Counted from the stretch's first letter, positions 51,114 through 60,136 are shown. The stretch is DNA of 64,000 bases from Sphingorhabdus_B arenilitoris (GCF_042651485.1 NZ_JBHSDH010000013.1:1240001-1304000), one strand, 5' to 3'. Program-made: numbers and translations. The notes: generated by a model from the sequence alone, not told the origin.

Positions 51114-51586
51114 CAGTTGCTCTCCTTCGCCGGTGTTGATTTCCATTCATTGCGCAAATGGGCAATGGCGAAAATTGTGATCAATAATCCCGAAACCGGC
51201 AACGGGATATAGGCAATACCGCGGCTTAAGCCGAGCGAAGGGATGACATGATCGCGGACCAGCCATGCAAGTTCAACGCCATAATATAGCATCACCGCTC
51301 CAAATAAGGCGACCAACGCATGGATCAGCAACCGGATTCTTCGCCCCGCCTCGGCTGAGCTGACATCTTCCAGCAAGGCGATACGGATGTGAAAACCTTC
51401 TCTTACTCCAGCCGCGGCGGCAAAAAGCGCGTACCAAATCATCAGCAATAATGACGCCTGCTCCGACCAAGACGGGCTGCTGTCCAAAATGAAACGGCCA
51501 AATACTTGCCAGCCAATAATCGCCGTCATCAGGACGAGCCCTGCCGCGCCGATATTGACAAGCCCATTGGAAATTTTATCCAACAT
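51113..51586 (-). CDS. TRAP transporter small permease (DctQ-like)
   Basis: A 157-residue protein with four hydrophobic segments and the DctQ pattern VFGRFILDSSPSWSEQASLLLMIWYALFAAAAGVREGFHIRIALLED. It pairs with the large permease encoded next. Its start overlaps the DctP stop by one base and its stop overlaps the DctM start by one base, a typical dctPQM arrangement. Confidence 0.92.
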   Translation of the reverse strand: MLDKISNGLVNIGAAGLVLMTAIIGWQVFGRFILDSSPSWSEQASLLLMIWYALFAAAAGVREGFHIRIALLEDVSSAEAGRRIRLLIHALVALFGAVMLYYGVELAWLVRDHVIPSLGLSRGIAYIPLPVSGLLITIFAIAHLRNEWKSTPAKESN

Positions 51587-52611
51587 CAGCTACCCGCCTT
51601 TCCCATGGCCAAAATTTGATCCACCAGCTCGCGTTGCCGCGATGTCGTGATGAAACTATCCCACACTCCGGTCATCGCCCGGGTAAATGCCTCAGTATCC
51701 ACTTCATTGACCGCAACACCGGAGGCGAGCACCGCCTTGCGGCTTTTTTCAACCTGCGCATCCCATAAACCCCGCATGTAAGGGACCGATTCCCGCGCGG
51801 CGGACCGCACCGCAACCTGCTCTGCACTGGATAGCTTGTCCCAGCTGATTTTCGACATCACGAATACTTCAGGCGCAAGCAAGTGGTTGGTCAAACTGAA
51901 ATACCGGGCAACCTCATAATGACGGCCACTTTCAAATGATGGCCAGTTATTTTCCGCACCATCAATCACCCCTTGGGCCAATGCCTGATATACTTCATCA
52001 AGCGGCATGGGTGTCGCATCAGCGCCCAATGACTTAATCATCGCGACATATAGGTCGGAACTGGGCACGCGCAGCTTCAAACCCTTCATATCTTCGGGGG
52101 TCTTTATTGGGCCGCGAATATTGTAAAAACTTCGCGCTCCGGAATCATAAAAGCATAGCCCAATCAGCCCGTGTTTTTCCAGCGACGCCAATATCTCGTC
52201 ACCAATCGGCCCGTCCATTGCGCTACGCATATGCTGCGTCGAACGGAACAGGAATGGCAGCGCCGCGACGATGGTTAATGGTTCAATGGAGTTGAGCGGC
52301 GCGAGATTAACCCGATTCAGATCAAGGCCGCCAAATGTGGTGATTTCCAAAGTATCGCGTTCGTTGCCAAGTTGGCCGCCGGGATATAGCTTCACCCCAA
52401 GCTTGCCTCCAGTTTTGGCTTTCAACAATTCGCCAAAGCGCGCGACGGCCTGAACTGTGGGATAATCGGACACATGCGTGTCAGCCGATGTCAGCAAATT
52501 GGACAATTGCATCTTGCATGACGCCAGCATCGCCGCTCCGCCTGCCAAGAATAAGCGCCGGCCTAGCTGCAGCTGTTTTTCTGACATGAAGGTATCATCG
52601 TCCCGCTTCAT
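51586..52611 (-). CDS. TRAP transporter substrate-binding protein (DctP-like), possible Tat lipoprotein
   Basis: A 341-residue DctP-family protein: LYPGGQLGNERDTLEITTFGGLDLNRV, the carboxylate-clamp region GLKLRVPSSDLYVAMIKSLGADATPMPLDEVYQALAQGVIDGAENNWPSFESGRHYEVARYFSLTNHL. The N-terminus combines a GRRLFLAGG twin-arginine-like stretch with a cysteine in MLASC that looks like a lipobox, unusual for a soluble TRAP receptor. ATG 52611 gives a 4-nt overlap with the hydratase stop; 52587 is an alternative. The conserved arginine suggests an organic acid such as a uronate. Confidence 0.9.
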   Translation of the reverse strand: MKRDDDTFMSEKQLQLGRRLFLAGGAAMLASCKMQLSNLLTSADTHVSDYPTVQAVARFGELLKAKTGGKLGVKLYPGGQLGNERDTLEITTFGGLDLNRVNLAPLNSIEPLTIVAALPFLFRSTQHMRSAMDGPIGDEILASLEKHGLIGLCFYDSGARSFYNIRGPIKTPEDMKGLKLRVPSSDLYVAMIKSLGADATPMPLDEVYQALAQGVIDGAENNWPSFESGRHYEVARYFSLTNHLLAPEVFVMSKISWDKLSSAEQVAVRSAARESVPYMRGLWDAQVEKSRKAVLASGVAVNEVDTEAFTRAMTGVWDSFITTSRQRELVDQILAMGKAGS

Positions 52612-53393
52612 GGCATCGGCTCTGCAGGAACGAGATGTATTCGCAATGTACCAAGATCGCCAAAACTGACCTCAGAACGGGAACCTGCGGCCGTTTCATG
52701 CACGCCGGTAATTGCGCCGGTGGACACATATGTACCGGCTGGCAAATCAATGCCATATTGCTTTGCATGGCGGCGCATGAATGCGAGCGCAACCAAAGCG
52801 TCCTCGCCAAAATTCCGCATTTCGGTTTGTCCGACTATGCCGCCTTCAATTTCGGTAACGACCTTAAAAACTGATGGTTTATAGGACCGCCAATCTTCAA
52901 TTTCCGGACCAAGAATTAACCCGCCATTATTGCCAAAGTCACAAATGACCGCGATCGGCCCCATATCATTGATCGCAGGCAATGGACTGCTCGCAATTTC
53001 CACTCCGACATGCAGGCGGTCATCCTGCTCATCCTCGCCCAGGCAAAAAACCAGCTCACCCTCGACCGCGGCAAAACCGGGATAGACAGGCATGGACGTC
53101 ACTTCGCCCCAATTTGCGGTCAAAATATTTTTGCGGAATATCGGCCCAGCCAGCCTCGTCTCGTCAAATTTGTCCAGATAGGCAGCAGGAACGCCGCCCA
53201 CTTTCCACCCGCCGACCTGATCCGTCCAAATATGACGCGACCTTGCCTGCACATCATAAGCAGCTTCCAAAGTCACCGGTAGCGCGCCGGGAAAGCCGTC
53301 CAAAGCGACAGCCTGCCGGCGTGCCTGGACAAGAGCACTCGAAATAGAAGATAGCATGTCTTCAGCGCCCATATGTTTTCCCATAACTTCCAT
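52608..53393 (-). CDS. Fumarylacetoacetate hydrolase / 2-keto-4-pentenoate hydratase family protein
   Basis: A 261-residue protein of the MhpD/FAH fold: AAYDVQARSRHIWTDQVGGWKVGG, FAAVEGELVFCLGED with metal-binding glutamates, IEIASSPL-like VEIASSPLPAINDMGPIAVICDFGNNGGLILG and GTYVSTGAITGV. It handles 2-keto acids with a metal. In this locus it could dehydrate or cleave a keto-deoxy sugar acid, but no pathway assignment can be proved. The start may be 53393, 53384 or 53372. It lies 15 bp after the TonB receptor stop and overlaps dctP by 4 nt. Confidence 0.82.
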   Translation of the reverse strand: MEVMGKHMGAEDMLSSISSALVQARRQAVALDGFPGALPVTLEAAYDVQARSRHIWTDQVGGWKVGGVPAAYLDKFDETRLAGPIFRKNILTANWGEVTSMPVYPGFAAVEGELVFCLGEDEQDDRLHVGVEIASSPLPAINDMGPIAVICDFGNNGGLILGPEIEDWRSYKPSVFKVVTEIEGGIVGQTEMRNFGEDALVALAFMRRHAKQYGIDLPAGTYVSTGAITGVHETAAGSRSEVSFGDLGTLRIHLVPAEPMP

Positions 53394-53408
53394 TCCCCCG
53401 ATATAACA

Positions 53409-56279
53409 CTAGAAACGCGCCCTTAGCCCGACAAAATAACGCGTCCCCGAATAGTCTGTTTCCGCAAGACTATCGCCTGTTGGACGGTAAAATACATTGG
53501 GCTCGTCCAACAAGTTTAAGGCTTGGAACCTAAATTGCACAGCTTTGGTCAAATCTAAGCTCGCTGAAAAGTCAAGAAATCCTTGATCTGCCGTAAACCG
53601 GTTCGCATCGGAACGGAATGGCTTAAAATAATCCGAACGATATTTGTAGGCGACCCTCGCAGCGAATGGCCCTTTTTCATAGAATAACGTGGCATTGGCC
53701 GAATGTTTTGAATAGCCAGGAATATTTGCAGGCTCGGTGAAATCTGCCAATGCAAGCCCGTCGACCACAGTGGGGTCAGGAAATTCAAAGTTTGAATCCG
53801 CAAAATTATAGCTGGCCTGAAACCCTAAACCGTCCAACGGCGAGGGCAACCAATTTAACTTATGCTGCACACTAATTTCAAATCCGAAAAGCGAGCTTTT
53901 ATCGTTTGAATTGACTGTGCGGCCAATCACAACATCCGTGGGCGCACCGTCCACATTCAATGTCAAATTACTGACATCGGTTCGAAACCCAGTTTGCAGG
54001 CTTTTATAATAAGCCGCAACCGCGATGGAGCTGGTCGGTGATGCGTACCATTCGAAGGAAATATCGGCGTTCCATGATTGCAACGGCTCCAAAAATGGGT
54101 TGCCGCTCGCGCTCACAATCGATCCAAGATCACCCAAATCCGCCGTATCGTCGAACGTCAGCGCCGCAGACATCGATTCCTGATCCGGCCGCGCTATCGC
54201 CCGATAAGCCGCAAAGCGCAGCAATTTATCATCCGCCAGCTCCAAGACCAGATTGGCGCTAGGCAGGATATTCCAAAAGCTGTTGGTTTCAACATTGATT
54301 GTCGGAACGCCGACCTCGGTCACTGTGATGGTGTCAGGATCGGGACCCGGGCTTGTTTCCAGCGCTGAGCTGATCCCCAGCGAGGTGATTTTGGTACGGA
54401 TTGCCCGAATACCGAAATTACCTGTGGCGGGCAGCCCAAACATATTGGTGTCAAAATTGCCTTGCCAGTAGCCCGCAAATGTTTCCTCAGACACATCGGT
54501 ATCCTGCGCCGATAATGTCGAGCCAGTGGGGAGCCCGGCATCAATATCACCGGTCAAAGCCGTGTATAGCGCGCGGGCATCCCATGTTGCAAATGTAAGG
54601 CCGCGAGCCGGGGTATCGGCTCCTGCAAATAGATCGCGGACGATGAAAGTGCTTTGCCGCGCTGCGATCGCTGCGTCGTTGAAATAGTTGCCGGGCAGCA
54701 GACTGACCTCTTCGTCAATTCCGTCATCATGGAACCGCGTCCGCTCACCATAGCGCACGCCCGCCTGAAGCGATGAAAAAAAGCCGTCCATTTGAAATTC
54801 GCCGTCCAACCGCACCGCAAAAATTTCGTCGTCAACATTTTCCAAGCGGCGGCGAGCTCGCGCGCCATTATTATAGAGAGCGTGGTTATTCAGGTCGAAT
54901 GTGAGCCCGGTATTATTTTCAACCGGTGTCACGCTAGTGAATGTCAGCGACGGAATAAGCAAGTCGCGAGTATCAATCTCATACCGAATGCGGCTATTGG
55001 TCCGGATCCGCATATCAAGCTCATCCTGCCGCCGCTTGGTCTGGGAAAAACCGACATCGGCTGCCAATGAAAGCTTGTCGCCTGTCCATTTCACATTGCC
55101 GCCAAGCCCAAGATATTTTTCCTTGCGCTGACGCCAGACTGTCTGATTCTCGATCCGGCTTTCACCTGCCCAAGCCAGCAAAGCCCCGGTAGGCGAAATA
55201 GCGATAGGAGCAATATCGCGCCGGCCATCGGCAATCACGAGGTTGCCTCGCTCCTCTATATCGTCACGAAAGCTATATTGCGCATCGAAATTAAACTCGA
55301 GATCAGGCGAGGGCTGCCATTGAATCGCGCCCATAATAGCGCTTCGATCAGCCTCGGTTGACATGGCACGGTAGATATATTGGTTCGATACGAAATAAGT
55401 ATCCGATGCCCCCGTGGGGGCACCCGATGAATCCGTCAAATAGGTGCAGTCATTGCTGCGGTCGACGCCCTCAATGGTATTGCATGGGCGAAATGTAGAG
55501 CTTGTTGTGTAAATGTCCTCTGGCGCTGTATCCTGACGCAGCTGACCACCCAAAACAATGCCGATTTCACCAATTGGCGTTGAAAATTGATCGACATAGG
55601 AACCAGTCAACCGGTAGCTGAGCGGCTTGCCGTCTTCGACGCGGTCTTCATAATCGCTATATCCCACCAGCCCTTGCAGCTGAATCCGGCGCTTGCCATA
55701 GTCCAATGGGCGCAAAGTCTGCAGCTCGATAATGCCGGACACTCCGCCTTCGATAAAGCTTGCCTGCTGCGTCTTATAAATCACCGCGCCATTTATAAGC
55801 TCCGATGGAAATTGCCCGTAATTAACATCGCGCCCATCGCTACCCGACGATACTTCGCGGCCGTTCAAGTAAGAAGAACCCAAAAAGGCACCCAGCCCGC
55901 GAACCGACAATTCAGATGCGCCGCCCTTGAACCGGTCAGATGTAACACCAACCACCCGTTCAAGCGTTTCGGCAACCGACAAATCGGGCAGGTCCCCAAC
56001 CTCATCTCCGATAATCGCATCACCGATGACCGAAAGATTGCGCTTCGCTTTCAACGAGCTTTCGATTGTGCGCGAGATTTCACCAGTGACGACGATCACA
56101 TCTTCCTCGGCGGGTGCAGCTTGGTCGTCGGCGTCGGCTGCGCTGTCGGTATCTTGCGCCATTAACGGTGCTGGAATAACCAACATAGCAGATAACATCA
56201 AAGCAGCCCTAAACGAACCCGCCCATATCTTTTTACCATTGCCTGAATTGTCACGACCTTCGACCGTATAAATTCGCAC
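53409..56279 (-). CDS. TonB-dependent receptor for a polysaccharide-derived substrate
   Basis: A 956-residue outer-membrane receptor. Signal sequence near AALMLSAMLVIPAPLMAQ, TonB box EEDVIVVTG (59-66), plug domain (VGDLPDLSVAETLERVVGVTSDRFKGGASELSVRGLGAFLGSSYLNGREVSS...ELINGAVIYKTQQASFIEGGVSGIIELQT), then a beta-barrel ending in GTRYFVGLRARF with the terminal phenylalanine. The VRGLG/NGRE type is frequent among oligosaccharide importers of sphingomonads and Caulobacter. It is the first gene of the receptor-hydratase-TRAP operon and is preceded by two tandem operators at 56334-56368. Confidence 0.93.
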   Translation of the reverse strand: MRIYTVEGRDNSGNGKKIWAGSFRAALMLSAMLVIPAPLMAQDTDSAADADDQAAPAEEDVIVVTGEISRTIESSLKAKRNLSVIGDAIIGDEVGDLPDLSVAETLERVVGVTSDRFKGGASELSVRGLGAFLGSSYLNGREVSSGSDGRDVNYGQFPSELINGAVIYKTQQASFIEGGVSGIIELQTLRPLDYGKRRIQLQGLVGYSDYEDRVEDGKPLSYRLTGSYVDQFSTPIGEIGIVLGGQLRQDTAPEDIYTTSSTFRPCNTIEGVDRSNDCTYLTDSSGAPTGASDTYFVSNQYIYRAMSTEADRSAIMGAIQWQPSPDLEFNFDAQYSFRDDIEERGNLVIADGRRDIAPIAISPTGALLAWAGESRIENQTVWRQRKEKYLGLGGNVKWTGDKLSLAADVGFSQTKRRQDELDMRIRTNSRIRYEIDTRDLLIPSLTFTSVTPVENNTGLTFDLNNHALYNNGARARRRLENVDDEIFAVRLDGEFQMDGFFSSLQAGVRYGERTRFHDDGIDEEVSLLPGNYFNDAAIAARQSTFIVRDLFAGADTPARGLTFATWDARALYTALTGDIDAGLPTGSTLSAQDTDVSEETFAGYWQGNFDTNMFGLPATGNFGIRAIRTKITSLGISSALETSPGPDPDTITVTEVGVPTINVETNSFWNILPSANLVLELADDKLLRFAAYRAIARPDQESMSAALTFDDTADLGDLGSIVSASGNPFLEPLQSWNADISFEWYASPTSSIAVAAYYKSLQTGFRTDVSNLTLNVDGAPTDVVIGRTVNSNDKSSLFGFEISVQHKLNWLPSPLDGLGFQASYNFADSNFEFPDPTVVDGLALADFTEPANIPGYSKHSANATLFYEKGPFAARVAYKYRSDYFKPFRSDANRFTADQGFLDFSASLDLTKAVQFRFQALNLLDEPNVFYRPTGDSLAETDYSGTRYFVGLRARF

Positions 56280-56333
56280 GAATCCCTCCCTCTTATTGTG
56301 CCTTGATTAGGCTTTTCTCCCTCAATCCGATAT

Positions 56334-56368
56334 TGACACCGGTTACCATATAATTGACACCGGTGCCA
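56334..56368. promoter_or_regulatory. Two tandem operator-like palindromes between the TonB receptor and the beta-helix gene
   Basis: TGACACCGGTTACC at 56334-56347 and TGACACCGGTGCCA at 56355-56368 share the palindromic ACCGGT core; their centres are 21 bp apart, two helical turns. They lie between the divergent receptor (start 56279) and secreted enzyme (start 56440), so one regulator could control both. The first site is repeated exactly upstream of the isomerase operon. Confidence 0.75.
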
Positions 56369-56439
56369 TTCAAGGTCAATAGCTGTATGGGATAATTTGA
56401 GAGATTATGTGCTACACGCAGCACAGAGAGGAAATTAAA

Positions 56440-58125
56440 ATGTTGAAATATAACTATTTTCAATCAGCCGCTTTTCTAGCTTTTTGCGTATCTACAACGG
56501 CAGGAGCGCAGGAAGCGCCCCAGATTCTGGCCGACAAAAATGTTGCGCAGCAAAATTATCTTCCCGATTTTTCCTATGCTGGATATGAATTCGGTTTGGC
56601 CCCTGTTCCGAATGTTGAGCAAGTGATTAACGTTGCCGATTTTGGCGCCGTTCCCGATGATGAGACAGACGATAGCGCAGCGTTAAAAGCGGCAATTGCA
56701 GCGGCTTCGGAAAAAAACGGCGCTGTTCGTGTCCAAATGGCGGCTGGACGTTATATTTTAAGCGAAATTCTCTGGATCGAACGCAGCGATATCGTGCTTT
56801 CGGGCATGGGGAATGGCGATGGCGGGACGCAGCTATATATGCCGCGTCCGTTAAATCAGATTGATGACGGCGGCGCATTGAAAGAGGTTAGAGAATATCT
56901 GGTGGAGCTTGATAAGCGCGAGAAACAACCAGAGGCAAATTTGGACGTCATTTTTTCCGAATATAGCTGGAGCGCCGGGTTTATTTGGGCGCGGACGCCG
57001 GGCGGCCGCCATGCGACCTATTTGGAACGATATGACCGTCCTATCACAAAAATTGCCGATATTGCGGGCGGAAAGCGCGGAACCAAAGCGCTGCGTATGG
57101 AGAGCGTCAAGGGACTGGCCAAGGGAGACGTGCTGCAAATTCATTGGCATAACCGTGCGGGCCCCGATGGCGCGTTGGTCAAATCGCTTTATGGCAATAC
57201 GAAGGAAAAAATCGGCGACCGCCATTGGACCATCGAGGACCGTCCCTTGGTTCGTCAGGCAACACGTATCGAGGCCATTAACGGCAATCAGATAATCATC
57301 GCCGACCCATTGCTGCATGATATTGACAGCAGCCTGCCTGCTTATTTCGCAGAATGGGACCATTTGAAAAATGTGGGCTTGCAGGATTTTGCGATGATAT
57401 TCCCGGAAAATCCATATTTCGGGCATCATAATGAGTCTGGATTTAACGGTGTCTATTTTACCGGTGTGCACAATGGGTGGATCAACAACCTGACCATAAG
57501 CAATGCCGACAGCGGGATTATCACCGATGACCTCGCCAATGTCACAATTTCCAACATCATTACCAAAGGCGACCACCCGGCGCATTATAGCGTCCATGTT
57601 GGCAATGTTCATAATGTCCTGATCGACAATGTGCAGGTGTATAACCCGACCCGCCATACTTTTACTTTTAACACCCAAGCGACCAAGTCAGTTTACAAAA
57701 ACTCCACCGCATGGACGACACCCAGCTTGGATCAGCATGCCGGTGCGAACCATCAAAATTTGTATGACAACATCACAATTCACCTAAGCGCAGAGGGAAA
57801 GACCGAGGACGGTACGCCCATGTTTGACCTGTATAAGGCAGGCGGCGCGGGATATTGGAAACCGGGCCATGGGCAATTTAACACGCAATGGAATATCAAC
57901 ATATTGGTCGATGGCGGCGTAGAGCCAGGCAAAGAGATTGTTATCCAGGGTACCGGTCAAGGTCCAGGAGCGCGCATCATCGGGATGCACGGCAACCGTC
58001 CAATCCGGCTCGATTACCGTCCCGATCCTTATGTTGAATGGTTGAATAAGCCGGTTAATTCGGTGCCATCGCTGCACACATATCAGCTTGAGCAGCGCAA
58101 AAAAGCAGCCAAGACTAAACCTTAA
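56440..58125 (+). CDS. Secreted right-handed beta-helix protein, probable polysaccharide lyase
   Basis: A 561-residue exported protein; ATG 56440 follows AGAGAGGAAA, and the signal peptide ends near TTAGAQ. The first part, VINVADFGAVPDDETDDSAALKAAIAAA, is the Pectate_lyase_3 type start of a parallel beta-helix; repeated short turns follow (FTGVHNGWINNLTISNADSGIITDDLANVTISNIITKGDHPAHYSVHVGNVHNVLIDNVQVYNPTRH). The divergent TonB receptor and shared operators suggest extracellular or periplasmic polysaccharide cleavage. I do not recognise a defined PL or GH family, so the exact reaction is unknown. Confidence 0.85.
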   Translation: MLKYNYFQSAAFLAFCVSTTAGAQEAPQILADKNVAQQNYLPDFSYAGYEFGLAPVPNVEQVINVADFGAVPDDETDDSAALKAAIAAASEKNGAVRVQMAAGRYILSEILWIERSDIVLSGMGNGDGGTQLYMPRPLNQIDDGGALKEVREYLVELDKREKQPEANLDVIFSEYSWSAGFIWARTPGGRHATYLERYDRPITKIADIAGGKRGTKALRMESVKGLAKGDVLQIHWHNRAGPDGALVKSLYGNTKEKIGDRHWTIEDRPLVRQATRIEAINGNQIIIADPLLHDIDSSLPAYFAEWDHLKNVGLQDFAMIFPENPYFGHHNESGFNGVYFTGVHNGWINNLTISNADSGIITDDLANVTISNIITKGDHPAHYSVHVGNVHNVLIDNVQVYNPTRHTFTFNTQATKSVYKNSTAWTTPSLDQHAGANHQNLYDNITIHLSAEGKTEDGTPMFDLYKAGGAGYWKPGHGQFNTQWNINILVDGGVEPGKEIVIQGTGQGPGARIIGMHGNRPIRLDYRPDPYVEWLNKPVNSVPSLHTYQLEQRKKAAKTKP

Positions 58126-58152
58126 GCCCAACCTTCATTGGTCCTCGATCAC

Positions 58153-58182
58153 CCCGCTTGCAGGATATTCGCTGCAAGCGGG
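58153..58182. terminator. Bidirectional hairpin between the beta-helix and prepilin peptidase genes
   Basis: CCCGCTTGCAG (58153-58163) and CTGCAAGCGGG (58172-58182) form a perfect 11-bp stem with an 8-nt loop in the 63-bp gap between two convergent genes. No clear T-tract follows on either side, so it may end transcripts with help from Rho or by being bidirectional. Confidence 0.55.
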
Positions 58183-58188
58183 TAACGA

Positions 58189-58938
58189 TCATAACAGGAC
58201 GGCAAATTGCACAGCAATCGCAGCGATACCGAGCATAGTGCCAAAGGGAAGCATCTTATCGGAAAATGCTGCATCTTTGCTGCGCAGCAAAAATAGCATC
58301 AATAGCCCCAATCCGCTGGCCACCAACAGCAGATATGGGATCGCCAACGGCGGCAACCACAGCGCAATCGCGCCAAATAATTTGGGGTCAGCAGCCCCCA
58401 TGCCCTCTTTTCCGCGCAGCCATTTGAAACCATGACGCAGCAATTCCATTGCCGCAAAAGCACCTGCACCGGCCAATAACTGCACCGTCAACTGATATCC
58501 CGGAATCAGGGTATGTCCGGCCACCGGGCCAGCCACGGCCAAAAGCAGAATCAACCGGTTTGGTAACCATAAATGCCGGTAATCCAGAAAGATTAACGGC
58601 AGCAGCAGCCAGCCCATTATTGCGGTTGCCGCTGCTGGTTCCACTGGCAAAAATGCAAATGCCGCCGCCCCTATCAGCGCCGCCAGCATCTCTGCACCAA
58701 ACTGGTCGCTATCCACTGCGCCGCTACAATACCTGCATTTGCCCTGTTGCAGGATGAAGGACAGCAGCGGGATCAATTCCATTGCGGATAATGTGCGCTG
58801 GCATTGGTCGCATTGTGACCGGCCCGTCATCACCGACCGGCCGCCGGGCCAGCGGCTACATAGCGCGCCGATAAAACTACCGAAAATTGCGCCCAATATC
58901 CCGCCCGCCAAAGGCAACAACCATGACGCCGCGATCAA
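58189..58938 (-). CDS. gspO: Prepilin peptidase (A24, type II secretion)
   Basis: A 249-residue membrane peptidase/methylase. The cytoplasmic loop has two CxxC pairs (CDQC and CRYC) that bind zinc, and the aspartyl active sites lie in LDYRHLWLPN and GMGAADPKLFGA. It removes the short leaders of the pseudopilins GspG-K encoded upstream. Start overlaps the gspN stop by 4 nt. Last gene of the gsp operon. Confidence 0.9.
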   Translation of the reverse strand: MIAASWLLPLAGGILGAIFGSFIGALCSRWPGGRSVMTGRSQCDQCQRTLSAMELIPLLSFILQQGKCRYCSGAVDSDQFGAEMLAALIGAAAFAFLPVEPAAATAIMGWLLLPLIFLDYRHLWLPNRLILLLAVAGPVAGHTLIPGYQLTVQLLAGAGAFAAMELLRHGFKWLRGKEGMGAADPKLFGAIALWLPPLAIPYLLLVASGLGLLMLFLLRSKDAAFSDKMLPFGTMLGIAAIAVQFAVLL

Positions 58939-59666
58939 AGCTGCCCCTTAACAGACATCCGGTAACCTTGCGCAATGGGCGCAAATCCGGCTGCGGTAAG
59001 CGCGAGGCCAACTTCGGGATTTTCATTTTGAATGGTGACCGTGACCACATAATCCCCGCTGGCCTGCAACCGGATCTCCGCCCGTTCGTTGGAAGATTGG
59101 CTGACCAGCGGCAGCAATAGCGCATTTTTATCGCATTTCGCTTGCCCCAAAAAACCGTTGTTTAAGCCAAGTGCGTCCAAGCTACCGGGCTTTAAGAGCA
59201 TTCGGACCGATCCCGACGCCCGCCGGCACACGCCGCCATCAAAAGCCGCCGAAAATCCGGTCAGCTCCAAATGCGATAATGGCAGGCGCGCATCCACACC
59301 CTCCAAGGGTAACTGCCCATTCAGATCGGCAACATATCGTCCGCCAAAACCGGTGCCCACGCGCCCCTGTAACGGCTGCGCGGTGCCGTTTGCCATGGGT
59401 TCGAAATGATATTCGGCATGCGCCGTGAACAACGGTAAGATCGCCAAACCCGCTTGCATATCGCCTAGCGAAATCTGTCCCATTTTAATGCCCGCAATTT
59501 GTCCGCTCCAAATGGTGCCTGACGCTGCACGGGCGGTGAGCGTGCTCGACGATGGCAAAACCATATTAAGCGCAAAGCGCAGCGGCATAAACAATAGTAA
59601 AGCGCACAAGGCAGCGATTAAGCCCAGCAGGAATAGGCCCTTATGACGCATAATGGCCGCCATCAT
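58935..59666 (-). CDS. gspN: Type II secretion system protein N
   Basis: A 243-residue inner-membrane-anchored protein (LFLLGLIAALCALLLFMPLRFALNMVLP) with a periplasmic beta-rich domain: GTIWSGQIAGIKMGQISLGDMQAGL, LNGQLPLEGVDARLPLSHLELTGFSAAFDGGVCRRASGSV. These match GspN of sphingomonad/xanthomonad systems. ATG 59666 overlaps the gspM stop by 4 nt; 59651 is an alternative that starts nearer the helix. Confidence 0.87.
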   Translation of the reverse strand: MMAAIMRHKGLFLLGLIAALCALLLFMPLRFALNMVLPSSSTLTARAASGTIWSGQIAGIKMGQISLGDMQAGLAILPLFTAHAEYHFEPMANGTAQPLQGRVGTGFGGRYVADLNGQLPLEGVDARLPLSHLELTGFSAAFDGGVCRRASGSVRMLLKPGSLDALGLNNGFLGQAKCDKNALLLPLVSQSSNERAEIRLQASGDYVVTVTIQNENPEVGLALTAAGFAPIAQGYRMSVKGQL

Positions 59667-60136
59667 GATCCGGGCCGCGCCAAGGATGCCGTCATCGATA
59701 TGGTGCCATCATTGGCGGCCTTAATGTCGATTTTCTGCACTACTATGCCCTGCGCCTCCCATCCGTTGAGCCATGTCATCAGCGCACGGGGCTTCGCCTT
59801 CGCCATCGCAATATCGACAATATCGGGACGCGGCGCATCCGCCCTGTCGAGCGCAAAGCCAGCCTCGGCTGCACTCTGCGCGATGATAGTCTGCAGCGGG
59901 CCACCGACGGCTTGTTGCACAGTTTTTGCCTTTGCCATTTCCGCGACCCGGCGCTCAATCTGTGCTCGGCGGTCAAGCGCAGCAAAATATTCTTCCTGTT
60001 TTGCGGTGATCGCATTTATCAGTCCGATTGCCGACAGGACGATAATCACCACCGCGCTCAATAATCCGGCGACGGCGACCAATATTTTTTCACGCTGGCT
60101 TAGCGTCTGAAACCAAGTGCTGACTGTTTCGATCAT
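59663..60136 (-). CDS. gspM: Type II secretion system protein M
   Basis: A 157-residue bitopic protein: one membrane helix near residues 19-40 (EKILVAVAGLLSAVVIIVLSAIGLI), then a periplasmic ferredoxin-like domain (QQAVGGPLQTIIAQSAAEAGFALDRADAPRPDIVDIAMAKAKPRALMTWLNGWEAQGIVVQKIDIKAAN). It stabilises GspL in the inner-membrane platform. Overlaps gspN and gspL by 4 nt each. Confidence 0.9.
   Translation of the reverse strand: MIETVSTWFQTLSQREKILVAVAGLLSAVVIIVLSAIGLINAITAKQEEYFAALDRRAQIERRVAEMAKAKTVQQAVGGPLQTIIAQSAAEAGFALDRADAPRPDIVDIAMAKAKPRALMTWLNGWEAQGIVVQKIDIKAANDGTISMTASLARPGS

Noticed and set aside
56851..57678. A 275-codon minus-strand frame opposite the beta-helix gene
   Set aside because: Complement of a gene with clear signal peptide, ribosome site and fold; no independent support.
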